Source of the DNA: Oceanospirillales bacterium
GTDB taxonomy: Bacteria; Pseudomonadota; Gammaproteobacteria; Pseudomonadales; Endozoicomonadaceae
DNA: 64,000 nt
Assembly (NCBI GenBank): GCA_004762125.1
Contig: SIHQ01000011.1
Coordinates: 1-64,000, forward strand
Direction of reading: 5' to 3'
Shown: piece by piece, positions 48,404 through 57,898 of the stretch
Position numbering within the stretch: position 1 is the first letter of the stretch
Layout: each line of letters opens with the position of its first letter
The notes under the pieces: model-generated
Told to the model about the DNA's origin: nothing
Databases searched by the model: none
What the model saw: only the letters and a program-made list of their open reading frames with translations
Translations under genes and position numbers: made by a program

Positions 48404-51400
48404 ATGAAGCTGGCACTCTATCTGTTTTTCCTTTCTTTCAGCAGCCTCGTCTTTGCCAGCAAAGGCTTTTACCGTTTTCCCGACCTCCATAATGATACGG
48501 TTGTCTTTACCGCTGAAGGCGACCTATGGAAAGTATCCATAAACGGAGGACCGGCAGCTCGTCTAACGTCCGATCACGGCTTTGAAAGTCACGCTCGCAT
48601 TTCTCCGGATGGCAGTAAAATTGCATTTGTTGGCAATTATGATGGGCCTAGAGAGCTTTATACCATTCCCATAAAGGGTGGCGCACCAGAAAGACTGACC
48701 TTCTCAAACAGCCTTAACCGAGTTCAAGGCTGGACTCAGGACAATCAAATCATTCTGGCAACCAATCGTCATTCCACCTTCTGGCAGAACCTCCAGCTGA
48801 CATTGGTCAACCCTGAATCAGGACATCAAACCCGCATTCCCTTAGCGCAGGCTTCCGATGGCTCTTTTACCGAGAGCGGCGATCTCTACTTCACTCGTTT
48901 CGCAGGTCCCAACGATAATATTCGAAATTATCAGGGAGGCACCGCTGAAAATCTCTGGCTCTATACAAAAGATAAAGAGGCAATACCTCTCACCCATGGT
49001 TATCCGGGTACCAGCAAATCTCCCATGCCATGGCAGGGCCGAGTCTATTTTGTCAGTGACCGCTCAAGTCGAATGAATATTTGGTCTATGGATCTCCAAG
49101 GTCGAAGCTTGAAGCAACATACTTTTTTCAGAAACAAGGATATTCAAACCCCTGCCATAAATCAGGGACGGATTGTGTTTCATGCCGATGCCGACCTGTA
49201 CATCTTCGAAACTAAAACCGAGGCTGTCCGAAAACTGGATATCACTTTGCCTTCGGATCTGGACCAAAAACGTAAACGCTGGCTGGAGATGCCTGCTAGA
49301 TTTTTAAGAGACTACAGTCTTTCACCTGATAACCAGAGCTTGATGCTCACCGCCAGAGGCCAGATAGTTAACAACCCGATAGGCAGTGGCCGAACGATTA
49401 CATTACCGAAGCCTTCAAACGATCTTTTTTTTGAATCTTCTCAATTTATTCCAGCCAGAGAGGAAGTTCTGGCCACCAGCAGTCAGAAAGGAAAATTAGC
49501 ATTTTGGCTACTCCCCTCAAATGGTGAATCAAAAAACCATAAAGTCTTGGAGACAGACAAGGCCCTTCATAGCGATATTTTTCCAGCACCCGATGGCAGC
49601 CGTTTTGCATGGCTTGATTCCGACTACAAGTTGAAGATAACCGACCTTCCATCAGGTGACACCCGCACAGTAGATCAAGGTAGTTTTAACTGGCCATTTG
49701 ATTCGGTCACCTGGGCTCCCGACAGTAACTGGCTGGTTTATACCAAAAAAGCAGCCAATCAGAACTCACAGCTTTTTCTTTACAATCTTTCTGAAGGAAC
49801 GCCTGAAGCCATCACAACGGACAGGCATCACAGTTTTTCACCAGCCTGGAGCAGTGATGGCAACTGGATCTACTTCTTATCGAACCGCCATTACTCTTCC
49901 AAGGTTGATTCACCTTACGGATTAAACCAGCCAGAACCCTATTCCGAGCAGAATACGGGCATCTATATGCTCGCAGTCAATGAGAATCACGAATGGCCAT
50001 TCAGGGAGCCCAATGAACTGAGCGGACAAAACACCCCAGCCGTCATTGACGAATCACCTGAGCAGCTTGAGCCTTCCATGCCTGTTGATCGAAAGAATCT
50101 GGCCAGAAGGCTGTATCAGGTTCCTGTATCACCTGGCCAGTACTCCAGCCTGAAACTGGCAAGCAGCCATATCTATTGGCTGGCAACCGACTCTTACGGT
50201 GAAACTCTTAAGACTATTCCTATCAGCTATGACAATCCCAAGCCCTATCCTGTGGCGGAAAACATAAACTCCTACCAGGTTTCGTCAGATGAACAGAGTG
50301 TGGTTATCAATAATCATCAAGGGTTTACCATCAAACCAGTGGGTGCTGATCTATCCGTTCATATAGATAGTATTGATCTGAAGAACTGGCGCATTCTGGT
50401 GGACGTTGAGGCCGAGTGGAAAGAAATTCTCTACCAAACCTGGTCCCTGTTTAACAACTATTTCACTGATCCGGCGATGGATCAGAAGGCTTGGCGGCTG
50501 GAGCTGGAAAAGCAGTTGCACATACTACCCAGAGTTACAGATCGTCGTGAACTGGACCTGCTTCTGGCAAGCATGCTCGGCAGTCTTGGTGTTCTCCATG
50601 TTTATACATACCCTGGTGATCAGCGTTCAGGGCTGAACTGGTCTTTTGAAGGATCATTGGGTGCCGAGTTTGAAAAAACCAAAAAAGGTTTTTTGATAAA
50701 ACATATCTATCAGGCTGACTATGAATACCCTTCTCTCATGTCTCCTCTTGCCAGACCTGATAGTCACATTCGAAAAGGTGACCTGATCACCCATATCAAC
50801 CAGCACTCTGTTGAGAGCGCTATAGATCTTCAACAGCATCTGACTTTTCAGAAAGATACCCAGACGCTGCTCACCATAAAGAGTGCCTCTGAAGAAAATT
50901 CCTGGCAGGAAATCGTCAAACCGTTATCCACAGAAGAAGCCAGTAATCTTCGCTATCAGGAATGGTTGGTAGAGCGTCGTGAGATCGTTGATGCAGAAAG
51001 CAACGGTAGCATTGGCTACGTTCACCTGCCTGCTATGAATACCGATAGTTTTTCTGACTGGGTTCGACAGTACTACCCGGTATTTAATCGTGACGGTTTA
51101 ATACTGGACATCAGAAATAACACCGGTGGCAATATCAGCAGCTGGATTCTCAACCGTCTTGTTCGAAAAGCCTTTATCTACGCTTCAGCCAGAGGAAAAA
51201 ACGACAGCTGGAATATGCATTACGCCTTCCGTGGACACATTGTTCTACTGGTTAATGAGCACACAGCATCTGATGCAGAAGAGCTGGCTGACGGTTTCAG
51301 AAACCTTAAACTTGGAACCATCATTGGTCATCGAACCTGGGGGGGCCGGATCTATCGCTCAGCGCAATCCTTTATCGATAATGGTGCCGTTTCTCTGCCT

Positions 51401-51616
51401 TTTTTCGGTCACTATTTTGATAACAAGCATTGGTCTGCCGAAAACTGGGGCGTTGAACCTGATGTCAAAATTGATAACCTGCCATACGCGACCTTCAAAG
51501 GGGAAGACACCCAATTAGAAGCAGCCATTCGACATTTACGTCGTAAAATAATCGAGGAGCCAATCCCTCAACCACTTCCCCCTAAGCGGCCTATAGTTCT
51601 ACCAGTCAATCAGTAG
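48404..51616 (+). CDS. Exported tricorn-type S41 protease
   Basis: The 1070-residue protein has a signal peptide (MKLALYLFFLSFSSLVFA). Two beta-propeller regions built from WD/PD40-like blades (about 20-330 and 330-660) come next. A helical segment, a PDZ domain (about 765-840) and an S41 serine protease domain complete it. The likely catalytic residues match tricorn: Ser956-Asp957 in HTASDAEE, His732 in GVLHVYTYPG and Glu1018 in WGVEPDV. In archaeal tricorn the residue before the His is Ser; here it is Leu. It should degrade peptides in the periplasm. Its stop overlaps the convergent SMP-30 gene by 7 bp. Confidence 0.9.
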   Translation: MKLALYLFFLSFSSLVFASKGFYRFPDLHNDTVVFTAEGDLWKVSINGGPAARLTSDHGFESHARISPDGSKIAFVGNYDGPRELYTIPIKGGAPERLTFSNSLNRVQGWTQDNQIILATNRHSTFWQNLQLTLVNPESGHQTRIPLAQASDGSFTESGDLYFTRFAGPNDNIRNYQGGTAENLWLYTKDKEAIPLTHGYPGTSKSPMPWQGRVYFVSDRSSRMNIWSMDLQGRSLKQHTFFRNKDIQTPAINQGRIVFHADADLYIFETKTEAVRKLDITLPSDLDQKRKRWLEMPARFLRDYSLSPDNQSLMLTARGQIVNNPIGSGRTITLPKPSNDLFFESSQFIPAREEVLATSSQKGKLAFWLLPSNGESKNHKVLETDKALHSDIFPAPDGSRFAWLDSDYKLKITDLPSGDTRTVDQGSFNWPFDSVTWAPDSNWLVYTKKAANQNSQLFLYNLSEGTPEAITTDRHHSFSPAWSSDGNWIYFLSNRHYSSKVDSPYGLNQPEPYSEQNTGIYMLAVNENHEWPFREPNELSGQNTPAVIDESPEQLEPSMPVDRKNLARRLYQVPVSPGQYSSLKLASSHIYWLATDSYGETLKTIPISYDNPKPYPVAENINSYQVSSDEQSVVINNHQGFTIKPVGADLSVHIDSIDLKNWRILVDVEAEWKEILYQTWSLFNNYFTDPAMDQKAWRLELEKQLHILPRVTDRRELDLLLASMLGSLGVLHVYTYPGDQRSGLNWSFEGSLGAEFEKTKKGFLIKHIYQADYEYPSLMSPLARPDSHIRKGDLITHINQHSVESAIDLQQHLTFQKDTQTLLTIKSASEENSWQEIVKPLSTEEASNLRYQEWLVERREIVDAESNGSIGYVHLPAMNTDSFSDWVRQYYPVFNRDGLILDIRNNTGGNISSWILNRLVRKAFIYASARGKNDSWNMHYAFRGHIVLLVNEHTASDAEELADGFRNLKLGTIIGHRTWGGRIYRSAQSFIDNGAVSLPFFGHYFDNKHWSAENWGVEPDVKIDNLPYATFKGEDTQLEAAIRHLRRKIIEEPIPQPLPPKRPIVLPVNQ

Positions 51617-52482
51617 CCAGAAAAGCCATCTGTTGCCAGGTCGAATACTTCAATCCTGCCTCGCTGATATTCAGTGACATACAGCTGTCCGCTACCTTCA
51701 GGTCCGAAGGTCACATTGGTTGGGCAAGAGCCTCGCGTTACCAGACTTCGGCTAACAATTCCTTCCGGGCTGACACAGGCAACGTGCCCCTGACCAAAGA
51801 TAGCTGCGTATAAATTGCCTTTCTGATCGAACGTTATGCCGTCTGGGCCGACCACTCTGCAGGGCCCCGACGAATCAATCACATTGGTAAAAATCTCTTT
51901 TGATACAAGTTCAAGGTGACTGGAAAAAACATAACGATAAATGAGCCCTGTCACTGTTTCTGCCAGATACAAATTACCATCAGGGCCAAAGGCAATTCCG
52001 TTTGCGAACAGTAAGCCATCATCCAGACATTCAATACTCAGTGTCACAGGATCAATACGGAAAAGCCTTCCCTTCATTGACGAACTCCAGACTTCAGGAT
52101 CAAGTCGCCCATCCTTGATCAGGTCTCTGACTAAAGTGCCGGAATCAGTGAGGTAAATATATTCATCTGGCCCATACACCAAATCGTTGGGCCACATAAA
52201 TGGCAGATCACCACAGGAATTAATTTTCAGTATTTCTTGCCCCGTTCCATCAAATTTAATTAACGATGGCTGCCAGGTTTCTGCAACCCAGATGCTTTTT
52301 CCATCCTTATCCAATAGCAATCCATTTGGACGGGCACATTCTGCGAAAGTTTTTCGATGTTCACCGCAGGCGGAAAGTTGAGTCAACTTGCCAGTCCCCA
52401 TGGCCATTTCCGCCACCAACCAGTCATTATTCTTCAATAGCAGTGGTGCTTCTGGATACTCAAAATCTTCCGCAAATATCAT
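51610..52482 (-). CDS. SMP-30/gluconolactonase-family protein
   Basis: The 290-residue protein is a six-bladed beta-propeller of the SMP-30/LRE family, whose members hydrolyse sugar lactones or related esters with a divalent metal. Visible features are the opening EDFEYPEAPLL with a metal-type Glu, ARPNGLLLD, WPNDLVYGPDEYIYLTDSG, FANGIAFGPDGNLYLAE and VGPDGITFDQKGNLYAAI. These repeat the N-D/G-L pattern and supply the Asn/Asp ligands. There is no signal peptide. It is convergent with, and overlaps, the tricorn gene by 7 bp. The substrate is unknown. Confidence 0.85.
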   Translation of the reverse strand: MIFAEDFEYPEAPLLLKNNDWLVAEMAMGTGKLTQLSACGEHRKTFAECARPNGLLLDKDGKSIWVAETWQPSLIKFDGTGQEILKINSCGDLPFMWPNDLVYGPDEYIYLTDSGTLVRDLIKDGRLDPEVWSSSMKGRLFRIDPVTLSIECLDDGLLFANGIAFGPDGNLYLAETVTGLIYRYVFSSHLELVSKEIFTNVIDSSGPCRVVGPDGITFDQKGNLYAAIFGQGHVACVSPEGIVSRSLVTRGSCPTNVTFGPEGSGQLYVTEYQRGRIEVFDLATDGFSGY

Positions 52483-52699
52483 CTCTACTTCCCATTACAA
52501 CCAAGTGAAACAGTTTAGATACTTAACAGTTCATATCGCTTAGAACATTACGTCGTAAGAGATAGGTAAAAATAACTACTCGGGGTATTATGAAATTGCA
52601 AAAAGAATCTATAAAAATACTTAAAGAGCAAAAAATTATTAACTGTTAGCATTACAGTTCTATCCGCTCTTTGTTGCACTATGGAGGATTTCCGAATTT

Positions 52700-53794
52700 A
52701 TGAGTCGTCCGGCCAGAGCTGTTTTCAATTTAGACGCCCTTAGGCATAACTATCGACTGGCAAAACAACTTGCCGGCAACGGAAAAGTTATGGCTGTAGT
52801 AAAAGCTGACGCCTATCGTCATGGCGCTGTCGCCTGCTCACAAGCATTGGCTGATGAGGCCGATGGCTTTGCGGTTGCCTGTATAGAAGAAGCCCTTGTG
52901 CTCAGAGAAGCAGGCATTGAACAAACCATTTTGATTCTGGAAGGCTTTTTCGAAGTCTCTGAATTGTCTGATATTGCACGACTAAAGCTGGATATTGTCA
53001 TCCAGAACCCTGATCAGCTGACCATGCTGGAACAGAACCCTTTGAGCAGGCCAATACGAGTCTGGCTTAAGATGGACTCAGGCATGCATAGGGTTGGCTT
53101 TCTACCAGAACAGTATCGTGATGCTTGGGAACGTCTGAACAAGCTCCCATGGGTGAACAACATCGTTTTGATGAGCCACCTATCCTGTGCCGATGATCCT
53201 GACCATGGCTATACGCTGAATCAACTTGAAACCTTTGAGCAGTACACTCTTGGTTTACCAGGTGAGCGTAGTATTGCCAATTCAGCTGGTTTGGTTGAGT
53301 TTCCTCAGGCTCGAAGTGACTGGAATCGTCCTGGCCTGATGCTTTACGGTGCGTCGCCTTTTCCCCATTCGCACCCCATTGCAGATCAGTTGAAGCCGGT
53401 AATGGAACTGCATTCCGCTATTATCAGTATCAAGGAAGTTCCAGCGGGCAGTTCTGTTGGATACGCGGGCAGGGGAGTCACTTCACAACCATCAAGACTT
53501 GGTGTCATTGCCATGGGTTACGCTGATGGTTATCCGCTGCACGCCAACAATGGCACGCCTATTCTTATCAATGGTCAACGGGTACCACTCATTGGTCGTG
53601 TTTCCATGGATATGTTGACGGTTGATCTTACCGGCCTGGATGATGTGAAGATTGGTGATCCAGCGCTGCTGTGGGGAGAAAGCTTGTCAGTCAGTGAAGT
53701 CGCTGAACATGCCAACACTATTCCTTACCAACTGTTCTGTAACTTTAACCGGGTTCCCGTCAGCTACAAGGAATCAGTGCTGTCGATGGCTTGA
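52700..53794 (+). CDS. alr: Alanine racemase
   Basis: The PLP enzyme interconverts L- and D-alanine for peptidoglycan. The 364-residue protein has the PLP lysine in AVVKADAYRHGA (Lys35). Many relatives have Gly where this one has Arg. MDSGMHRVGF, NSAGL, NRPGLMLYG, VGYAGRGVTS with the catalytic Tyr, and SMDMLTVDL are also present. ATG 52700 begins the domain and GGAGG lies 12 bases upstream, a rather long spacing. It is a single gene; with the leucine dehydrogenase operon close by, a catabolic role like DadX is possible but not shown. Confidence 0.95.
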   Translation: MSRPARAVFNLDALRHNYRLAKQLAGNGKVMAVVKADAYRHGAVACSQALADEADGFAVACIEEALVLREAGIEQTILILEGFFEVSELSDIARLKLDIVIQNPDQLTMLEQNPLSRPIRVWLKMDSGMHRVGFLPEQYRDAWERLNKLPWVNNIVLMSHLSCADDPDHGYTLNQLETFEQYTLGLPGERSIANSAGLVEFPQARSDWNRPGLMLYGASPFPHSHPIADQLKPVMELHSAIISIKEVPAGSSVGYAGRGVTSQPSRLGVIAMGYADGYPLHANNGTPILINGQRVPLIGRVSMDMLTVDLTGLDDVKIGDPALLWGESLSVSEVAEHANTIPYQLFCNFNRVPVSYKESVLSMA

Positions 53795-53803
53795 CCATTA
53801 TCG

Positions 53804-53833
53804 TGTGATGACTCTGTCACAGCAGTCATCACA
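53804..53833 (+). terminator. Hairpin after alr (no T-tract)
   Basis: TGTGATGACT (53804-53813) and AGTCATCACA (53824-53833) are exact inverted copies, 9 bp after the alr stop. It is probably the transcript end, but lacks a T-run. Confidence 0.55.
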
Positions 53834-53991
53834 TAACGCTCTCTGACTGACCTTGAAAAACGATTCCTAATCATTACCTCTATCGCTGTTTATCCAGAGC
53901 TCTTCGTTGATTAATTTCTATTGCAGAGAGCCTGTCGGGTTCTATTAACTGCATTCCTCCACTCTCCTGGCACCTGCAAATCCCCGTGTCA

Positions 53992-54222
53992 TTACAAACC
54001 AACAAGGCATGACTGCGAACAGTCATTTCGATCAGTGTATCGACACGGAACTGCATCGCATACCAGCGACAAACCTTCCGAGTATTGAGCGTCTTTATCT
54101 AAAGGCAATAGTTGGCAACCTGCCATCAATAGAGAGACAAGCAAGACAACCAATTTCGTATGTTCAAAGAGTTCATTAATAAGACTTAAGCGGCACTTAA
54201 AGCCATAAAACGAATCGGACAT
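53992..54222 (-). CDS. Putative small lipoprotein, possibly frameshifted
   Basis: The 76-residue frame contains a lipoprotein signal (LVVLLVSLLMAGC, Cys at about 36) after an unusually long N-terminal stretch. It then has paired cysteines (LVCDAVPC) before stopping at 53992. In the overlapping frame, from the same point, VDTLIEMTVRSHALLVCNDT and further Cys-rich coding continue to a stop at 53880. A single one-base shift near the VPC codons would make one lipoprotein of about 110 residues. The true start and the intact form are therefore uncertain, and no family is recognised. The region 53834-53991 is covered by this possible extension. Confidence 0.4.
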   Translation of the reverse strand: MSDSFYGFKCRLSLINELFEHTKLVVLLVSLLMAGCQLLPLDKDAQYSEGLSLVCDAVPCRYTDRNDCSQSCLVGL

Positions 54223-54429
54223 ATAACCCTTACTGATCCACTCAAACCAGATAATTTTTCACAGCAGGTCACTAAAGCAGAGAATTTAAATACCACAGGG
54301 TTATCCACACTTGTATATTTCCTGTTCGTGCCATAGGCTTCGATCCGAAACTGGCTGACTATTTTAATCATCAGCTGTTGCTCTATTTCTGCCTTACCGG
54401 GCACCCTTTATCAGACGATTACTGAAGTC

Positions 54430-54918
54430 ATGAGAAGTCGAAAAGAAGTTGTCCGCCAGCTGGACAGGATTGATCGAAATATCCTTCGAACTCTCCAGGA
54501 AAATGGTCGTATTTCCTATGTAGATCTTGCCGATCGTGTGGGTCTAAGTACCACACCATGCATGGAAAGAGTCAAGCGTCTTGAGCGTGAGGGGGTTATT
54601 CTGGGCTACAGTGCTCGCTTAAATCCTCAGTATCTTCAAGCGGGTCTGCTGGTTTATGTAGAGATCAGTCTCTACTCCAAGTCTGCTGATATATTTGACG
54701 AGTTTCGTCGTTCAGTCATTGCACTGCCCAACGTTCTTGAATGTCATCTGGTATCAGGTAACTTCGACTATCTGGTCAAAGCCCGTATTTCTGAAATGGC
54801 TTCATACCGCGAACTGCTAGGCGATATTTTGCTAAAGCTTCCGGGTGTTCGTGAATCCAAAAGCTATATTGTAATGGAAGAGCTAAAAGAGACTCTGAAT
54901 CTACCTATTCCGGAGTAA
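54430..54918 (+). CDS. lrp: Leucine-responsive regulator Lrp
   Basis: The 162-residue DNA-binding protein is close to E. coli Lrp over its length. The helix-turn-helix region is LDRIDRNILRTLQENGRISY, then VGLSTTPCMERVKRLEREGVI. The ligand-binding RAM domain includes LLVYVEISLYSKSADIF, ECHLVSGNFDYLVKARI and LPGVRESKSYIVMEELKE. Lrp senses branched-chain amino acids and controls their metabolism. The leucine dehydrogenase operon begins about 760 bp downstream, so it may be one target. A perfect DnaA-box sequence (TTATCCACA) lies at 54301-54309 upstream. The gene converges on the PilZ gene, with 5 bp between stops. Confidence 0.95.
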   Translation: MRSRKEVVRQLDRIDRNILRTLQENGRISYVDLADRVGLSTTPCMERVKRLEREGVILGYSARLNPQYLQAGLLVYVEISLYSKSADIFDEFRRSVIALPNVLECHLVSGNFDYLVKARISEMASYRELLGDILLKLPGVRESKSYIVMEELKETLNLPIPE

Positions 54919-54923
54919 ACAGT

Positions 54924-55295
54924 TCAGTAATCTCTCATAAAATAATTCAGGGCGACGGCATCCTGCTCTTCGATCTCTCGAAGCTGGAATCCTGCTGCGT
55001 AATCCCGATTATGATCGCCCTGCTTATTGCCTGACTGACACCAGACACACTCTGCCAACATATTGATTCGATGAGTACTCTCCTGAGGACCCGGCAGAAT
55101 GATTGTGACCTTCCTTGTTTCAGACAAACGAACCTGCTGCCCCGTCAAAACACTGAAACCATTTTTAGATACATCCTCAAGTACACCCATCAGCTGACCT
55201 GTATCACTGTCCAGAACCTGTGCGGGTTCAGCCAGCGTTTTACGGGGTGAACGCCTCTTCTCGAGCTGTCCCTTCTGAAGCATCGTATCCGTCAT
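54924..55295 (-). CDS. PilZ-domain protein
   Basis: This 123-residue cytoplasmic protein is essentially one PilZ domain, which binds cyclic di-GMP and passes the signal to a partner. The two ligand motifs are present: RRSPRK (residues 14-19; Arg-x3-Arg) and DVSKNG (41-46; D/NxSxxG). Its output target cannot be told from the sequence, since no motility or polysaccharide genes are adjacent. It lies tail-to-tail with lrp and head-to-head with the ldh operon region. Confidence 0.88.
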   Translation of the reverse strand: MTDTMLQKGQLEKRRSPRKTLAEPAQVLDSDTGQLMGVLEDVSKNGFSVLTGQQVRLSETRKVTIILPGPQESTHRINMLAECVWCQSGNKQGDHNRDYAAGFQLREIEEQDAVALNYFMRDY

Positions 55296-55442
55296 AACAC
55301 GTCCTCTGTTCCAGGCGGAGTATTATTGAACATACCTGTTTTTATTGATTAAGACAAAAATGGCCATGTTAGTCCTCGCAAACAGTAGACCCTATGGTTC
55401 ACAAGATGTTTGTCAGTCACCTATTTCTCTCTTTGCCCTCCC

Positions 55443-55490
55443 TTGTGTCTCTCTTTGTATCTCTCCTTGTATCTCTCCTTGCGTCTCTTC
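55443..55490. repeat. 12-bp tandem repeat upstream of the ldh operon
   Basis: Four units of the form TTGTATCTCTCC run from 55443 to 55490. The middle two (55455-55466 and 55467-55478) are identical; the outer ones differ slightly. They lie just upstream of the operon promoter. Confidence 0.8.
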
Positions 55491-55512
55491 TTGATAAATA
55501 ACCTCAGTCATT

Positions 55513-55550
55513 TGTCTTGAATTGACAAGACACTAGCCGATGTTTTTAAT
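55513..55550 (+). promoter_or_regulatory. Sigma70 promoter and overlapping palindrome of the ldh operon
   Basis: TTGACA at 55522-55527 is a perfect -35 box. TTTAAT at 55545-55550, after a 17-bp spacer, matches the -10 consensus at five of six positions. The palindrome TGTCTTG (55513-55519)/CAAGACA (55526-55532) overlaps the -35 box, as an operator for a repressor would. An AAGGAGG (55555-55561) near the expected transcription start is not followed by a well-placed start codon. Confidence 0.7.
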
Positions 55551-55677
55551 AACTAAGGAGGATAACAATTCCTCTTAACAATGCTTTGGGTCATACCTGA
55601 AACCGGGCAAATCAAAAATAAAAATAATAAATTTAAGCAGAGCCTTATCAGCTCTGACACATACGGAGGATCCCGTT

Positions 55678-56727
55678 ATGTTTCAGCAGGCTATTTTTAA
55701 TGAGATAGCAGAGGCCGGAGTGAATGATCTTCATTTTAAATTCGATGAAGCATCAGGCCTAAAAGCAATCATTGCTGTTCACAATACTCGAAGAGGACCT
55801 GCTCTCGGGGGTTGTCGAATCATTCCTTACTCCTCAACCGATGAAGCCATTACCGACGCCATAAGACTTGCCAAAGGCATGAGCTACAAAGCTGCCCTTG
55901 CCGGTCTGGATCTCGGCGGAGGCAAGTCTGTCATCATTGAGCCCTCAGAACCGTACAACAGAGAAAAGCTGTTCAAGGCCTTTGGTGGTTTCATTGAAGA
56001 ACTGGGAGGCCGTTACATAACAGCCATGGACAGTGGCTCACGAGTTTCAGATATGGATACCATTGCGACTCAAACCCGCCATGTATCCTGCACCACTGTC
56101 AGTGGTAATCCCGCTCCCTCAACCGCTCTTGGCGTTTACAAGGGCATTCTTGCCACGTTGAAAGCTCACAAAGATTCTGGCCATTCACTAAAAGGTATGC
56201 GAATCGCTGTTCAGGGTGTTGGTAATGTGGGCTATGCTCTTTGCCAACTACTGCATCATGATGGAGCCAAGCTGATTGTATCCGACATCGATGAAAAGAA
56301 AGTTGAACAGTGTGTCAGCGACTTCGGTGCAACCCCTGTTAGCAGTGATGAAATCTATTCTGTTCCCTGCGATATTTTCAGCCCCTGTGGTCTCGGTGGT
56401 GTTCTTGACCATAACCACATCAATCAGCTTCAGTGCTCTGCTGTAGCCGGTTCAGCCAACAACCAACTCCTTACCCCTGATTGCGGACAGCAACTGTTCG
56501 ACCGGGACATTCTTTACGCTCCCGACTATCTGATCAATTCCGGAGGCCTGATTTTTGTAGCCATGAAGTATTTTGGCAACGGTCAGGTGGAAATTGATCG
56601 TCGTATTGATGTTATTGAAGAAACTCTCTTGCAGGTATTTCGTCATCAACAACAGAGACAGGCTCCCAGCAGTTTGATTGCTGACCATATGGCGGAAGTT
56701 CTGCTCTACGGACGCCTAAGCGCATGA
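55678..56727 (+). CDS. ldh: Leucine dehydrogenase
   Basis: The NAD-dependent enzyme deaminates leucine, valine and isoleucine to their 2-keto acids. The 349 residues show the Glu/Leu/Phe/Val dehydrogenase fold. HNTRRGPALGGCRI and MSYKAALAGLDLGGGKSVI hold the two catalytic lysines (Lys71 and Lys83). TAMDSGSRVSDMD and the nucleotide-binding VQGVGNVGYAL follow. ATG 55678 has GGAGGATC before it. It is the first gene of an operon with E1 alpha, E1 beta and E2 of a 2-oxoacid dehydrogenase, so the operon turns branched-chain amino acids into acyl-CoAs. Confidence 0.95.
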   Translation: MFQQAIFNEIAEAGVNDLHFKFDEASGLKAIIAVHNTRRGPALGGCRIIPYSSTDEAITDAIRLAKGMSYKAALAGLDLGGGKSVIIEPSEPYNREKLFKAFGGFIEELGGRYITAMDSGSRVSDMDTIATQTRHVSCTTVSGNPAPSTALGVYKGILATLKAHKDSGHSLKGMRIAVQGVGNVGYALCQLLHHDGAKLIVSDIDEKKVEQCVSDFGATPVSSDEIYSVPCDIFSPCGLGGVLDHNHINQLQCSAVAGSANNQLLTPDCGQQLFDRDILYAPDYLINSGGLIFVAMKYFGNGQVEIDRRIDVIEETLLQVFRHQQQRQAPSSLIADHMAEVLLYGRLSA

Positions 56728-56818
56728 ATAGAAGGTTGCCTGAGCTGAAAAGCGCACTAGCACTTTCAACAGAGAGCTCTCAATAAAAACTCTTCGCAAT
56801 ACGAAAATGGAGTCAACA

Positions 56819-57898
56819 ATGAAAGCAAAAGAGTACTGTCATATTCCCTATATTCGTTATCTGGATGATGAGGGAGAAGCACTGCAACAGTTGCCTGCCT
56901 GGACCGAAAATCACGAAACTCTTATCGATTACTACCGAGCTATGGTTATTGCCCGAGCCGGTGATGCCAAAGCAGTTGCTTTGCAAAGAACCGGGCAGAT
57001 GGGCACATACCCTTCAAGCCTGGGTCAGGAAGCCATCAGTACGGTTTGTTGTTCCCTGCTGGAAAAAGACGATGTATTGATTCCCTACTACCGAGATCTT
57101 CCCGGACTGATGAAACGGGGAATTCCTCTATCAGATGTTCTTCTTTACTGGGGAGGTGATGAACGAGGCAGTGCCGGTAAAGCCTGGGGAAAAGATTTTC
57201 CCAATTGTGTGCCCATAGCCACTCAGGCAGGCCATGCAGCCGGTGTCGCTACGGCTTTTAAGATCAGAAACCAACATCATGTTGCTTTGGTTTCCATGGG
57301 GGATGGTGCAACGTCAAAAGGTGATTTCACTGAGGCTTTGAATCTGGCTGGAACTTGGCAGTTACCTATCGTGTTTATTATAAATAACAACCAGTGGGCG
57401 ATTTCAGTTCCCCGAAAAATTCAGTCCGGCGCTCCGACTCTTGCCCAAAAAGGTGTTTCTGCAGGTCTACCTTCCATTCAAGTAGACGGCAATGACGTTA
57501 TTGCTCTCCATGAAGCCGTCAGTTCAGCGATAAACCAGGCTCGAAGTGGTAAAGGCGCAACGGTTATTGAAGCCATCACTTACCGTTTGGGGGATCACAC
57601 TACGGCAGACGATGCCAGCCGTTACCGTGAGAGTGAAGAGCTGCAGGAAGCCTGGGGCAGGGAACCTATCAAGCGTCTGAGAAACTTTCTTTATCACCGT
57701 GGTTTATGGGATGAAGAAAAAGAGCAGCAACTGAAGCGGGAAGCCACTGAGCTTATCGACAGTGAAGTGAAACGCTATTTGAATACCCCACTGCCTGAAG
57801 TCAGTGATCTATTTGATTACCACTATGCCCAAATGCCCGCTCAGCTTGAAAAGCAGAAGCGACAGGCACTGGCCAAAGCCAATGGAAGGGCGCACTGA
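56819..57898 (+). CDS. 2-oxoacid dehydrogenase E1 component, alpha subunit
   Basis: This is the thiamine-diphosphate subunit that decarboxylates the 2-keto acid, here most likely branched-chain keto acids because ldh is next to it. The 359-residue protein has AVALQRTGQMGTYPSSLGQE, the ThDP motif from GDGATSKGD to FIINNNQWAIS, and YRLGDHTTADDASRYR, a loop that is phosphorylated in the mitochondrial enzymes. ATG 56819 has GGAG at the right distance; a second ATG four codons earlier (56807) has none. Its stop overlaps the E1 beta start (TGATG). Pyruvate as substrate cannot be excluded by sequence alone. Confidence 0.93.
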   Translation: MKAKEYCHIPYIRYLDDEGEALQQLPAWTENHETLIDYYRAMVIARAGDAKAVALQRTGQMGTYPSSLGQEAISTVCCSLLEKDDVLIPYYRDLPGLMKRGIPLSDVLLYWGGDERGSAGKAWGKDFPNCVPIATQAGHAAGVATAFKIRNQHHVALVSMGDGATSKGDFTEALNLAGTWQLPIVFIINNNQWAISVPRKIQSGAPTLAQKGVSAGLPSIQVDGNDVIALHEAVSSAINQARSGKGATVIEAITYRLGDHTTADDASRYRESEELQEAWGREPIKRLRNFLYHRGLWDEEKEQQLKREATELIDSEVKRYLNTPLPEVSDLFDYHYAQMPAQLEKQKRQALAKANGRAH

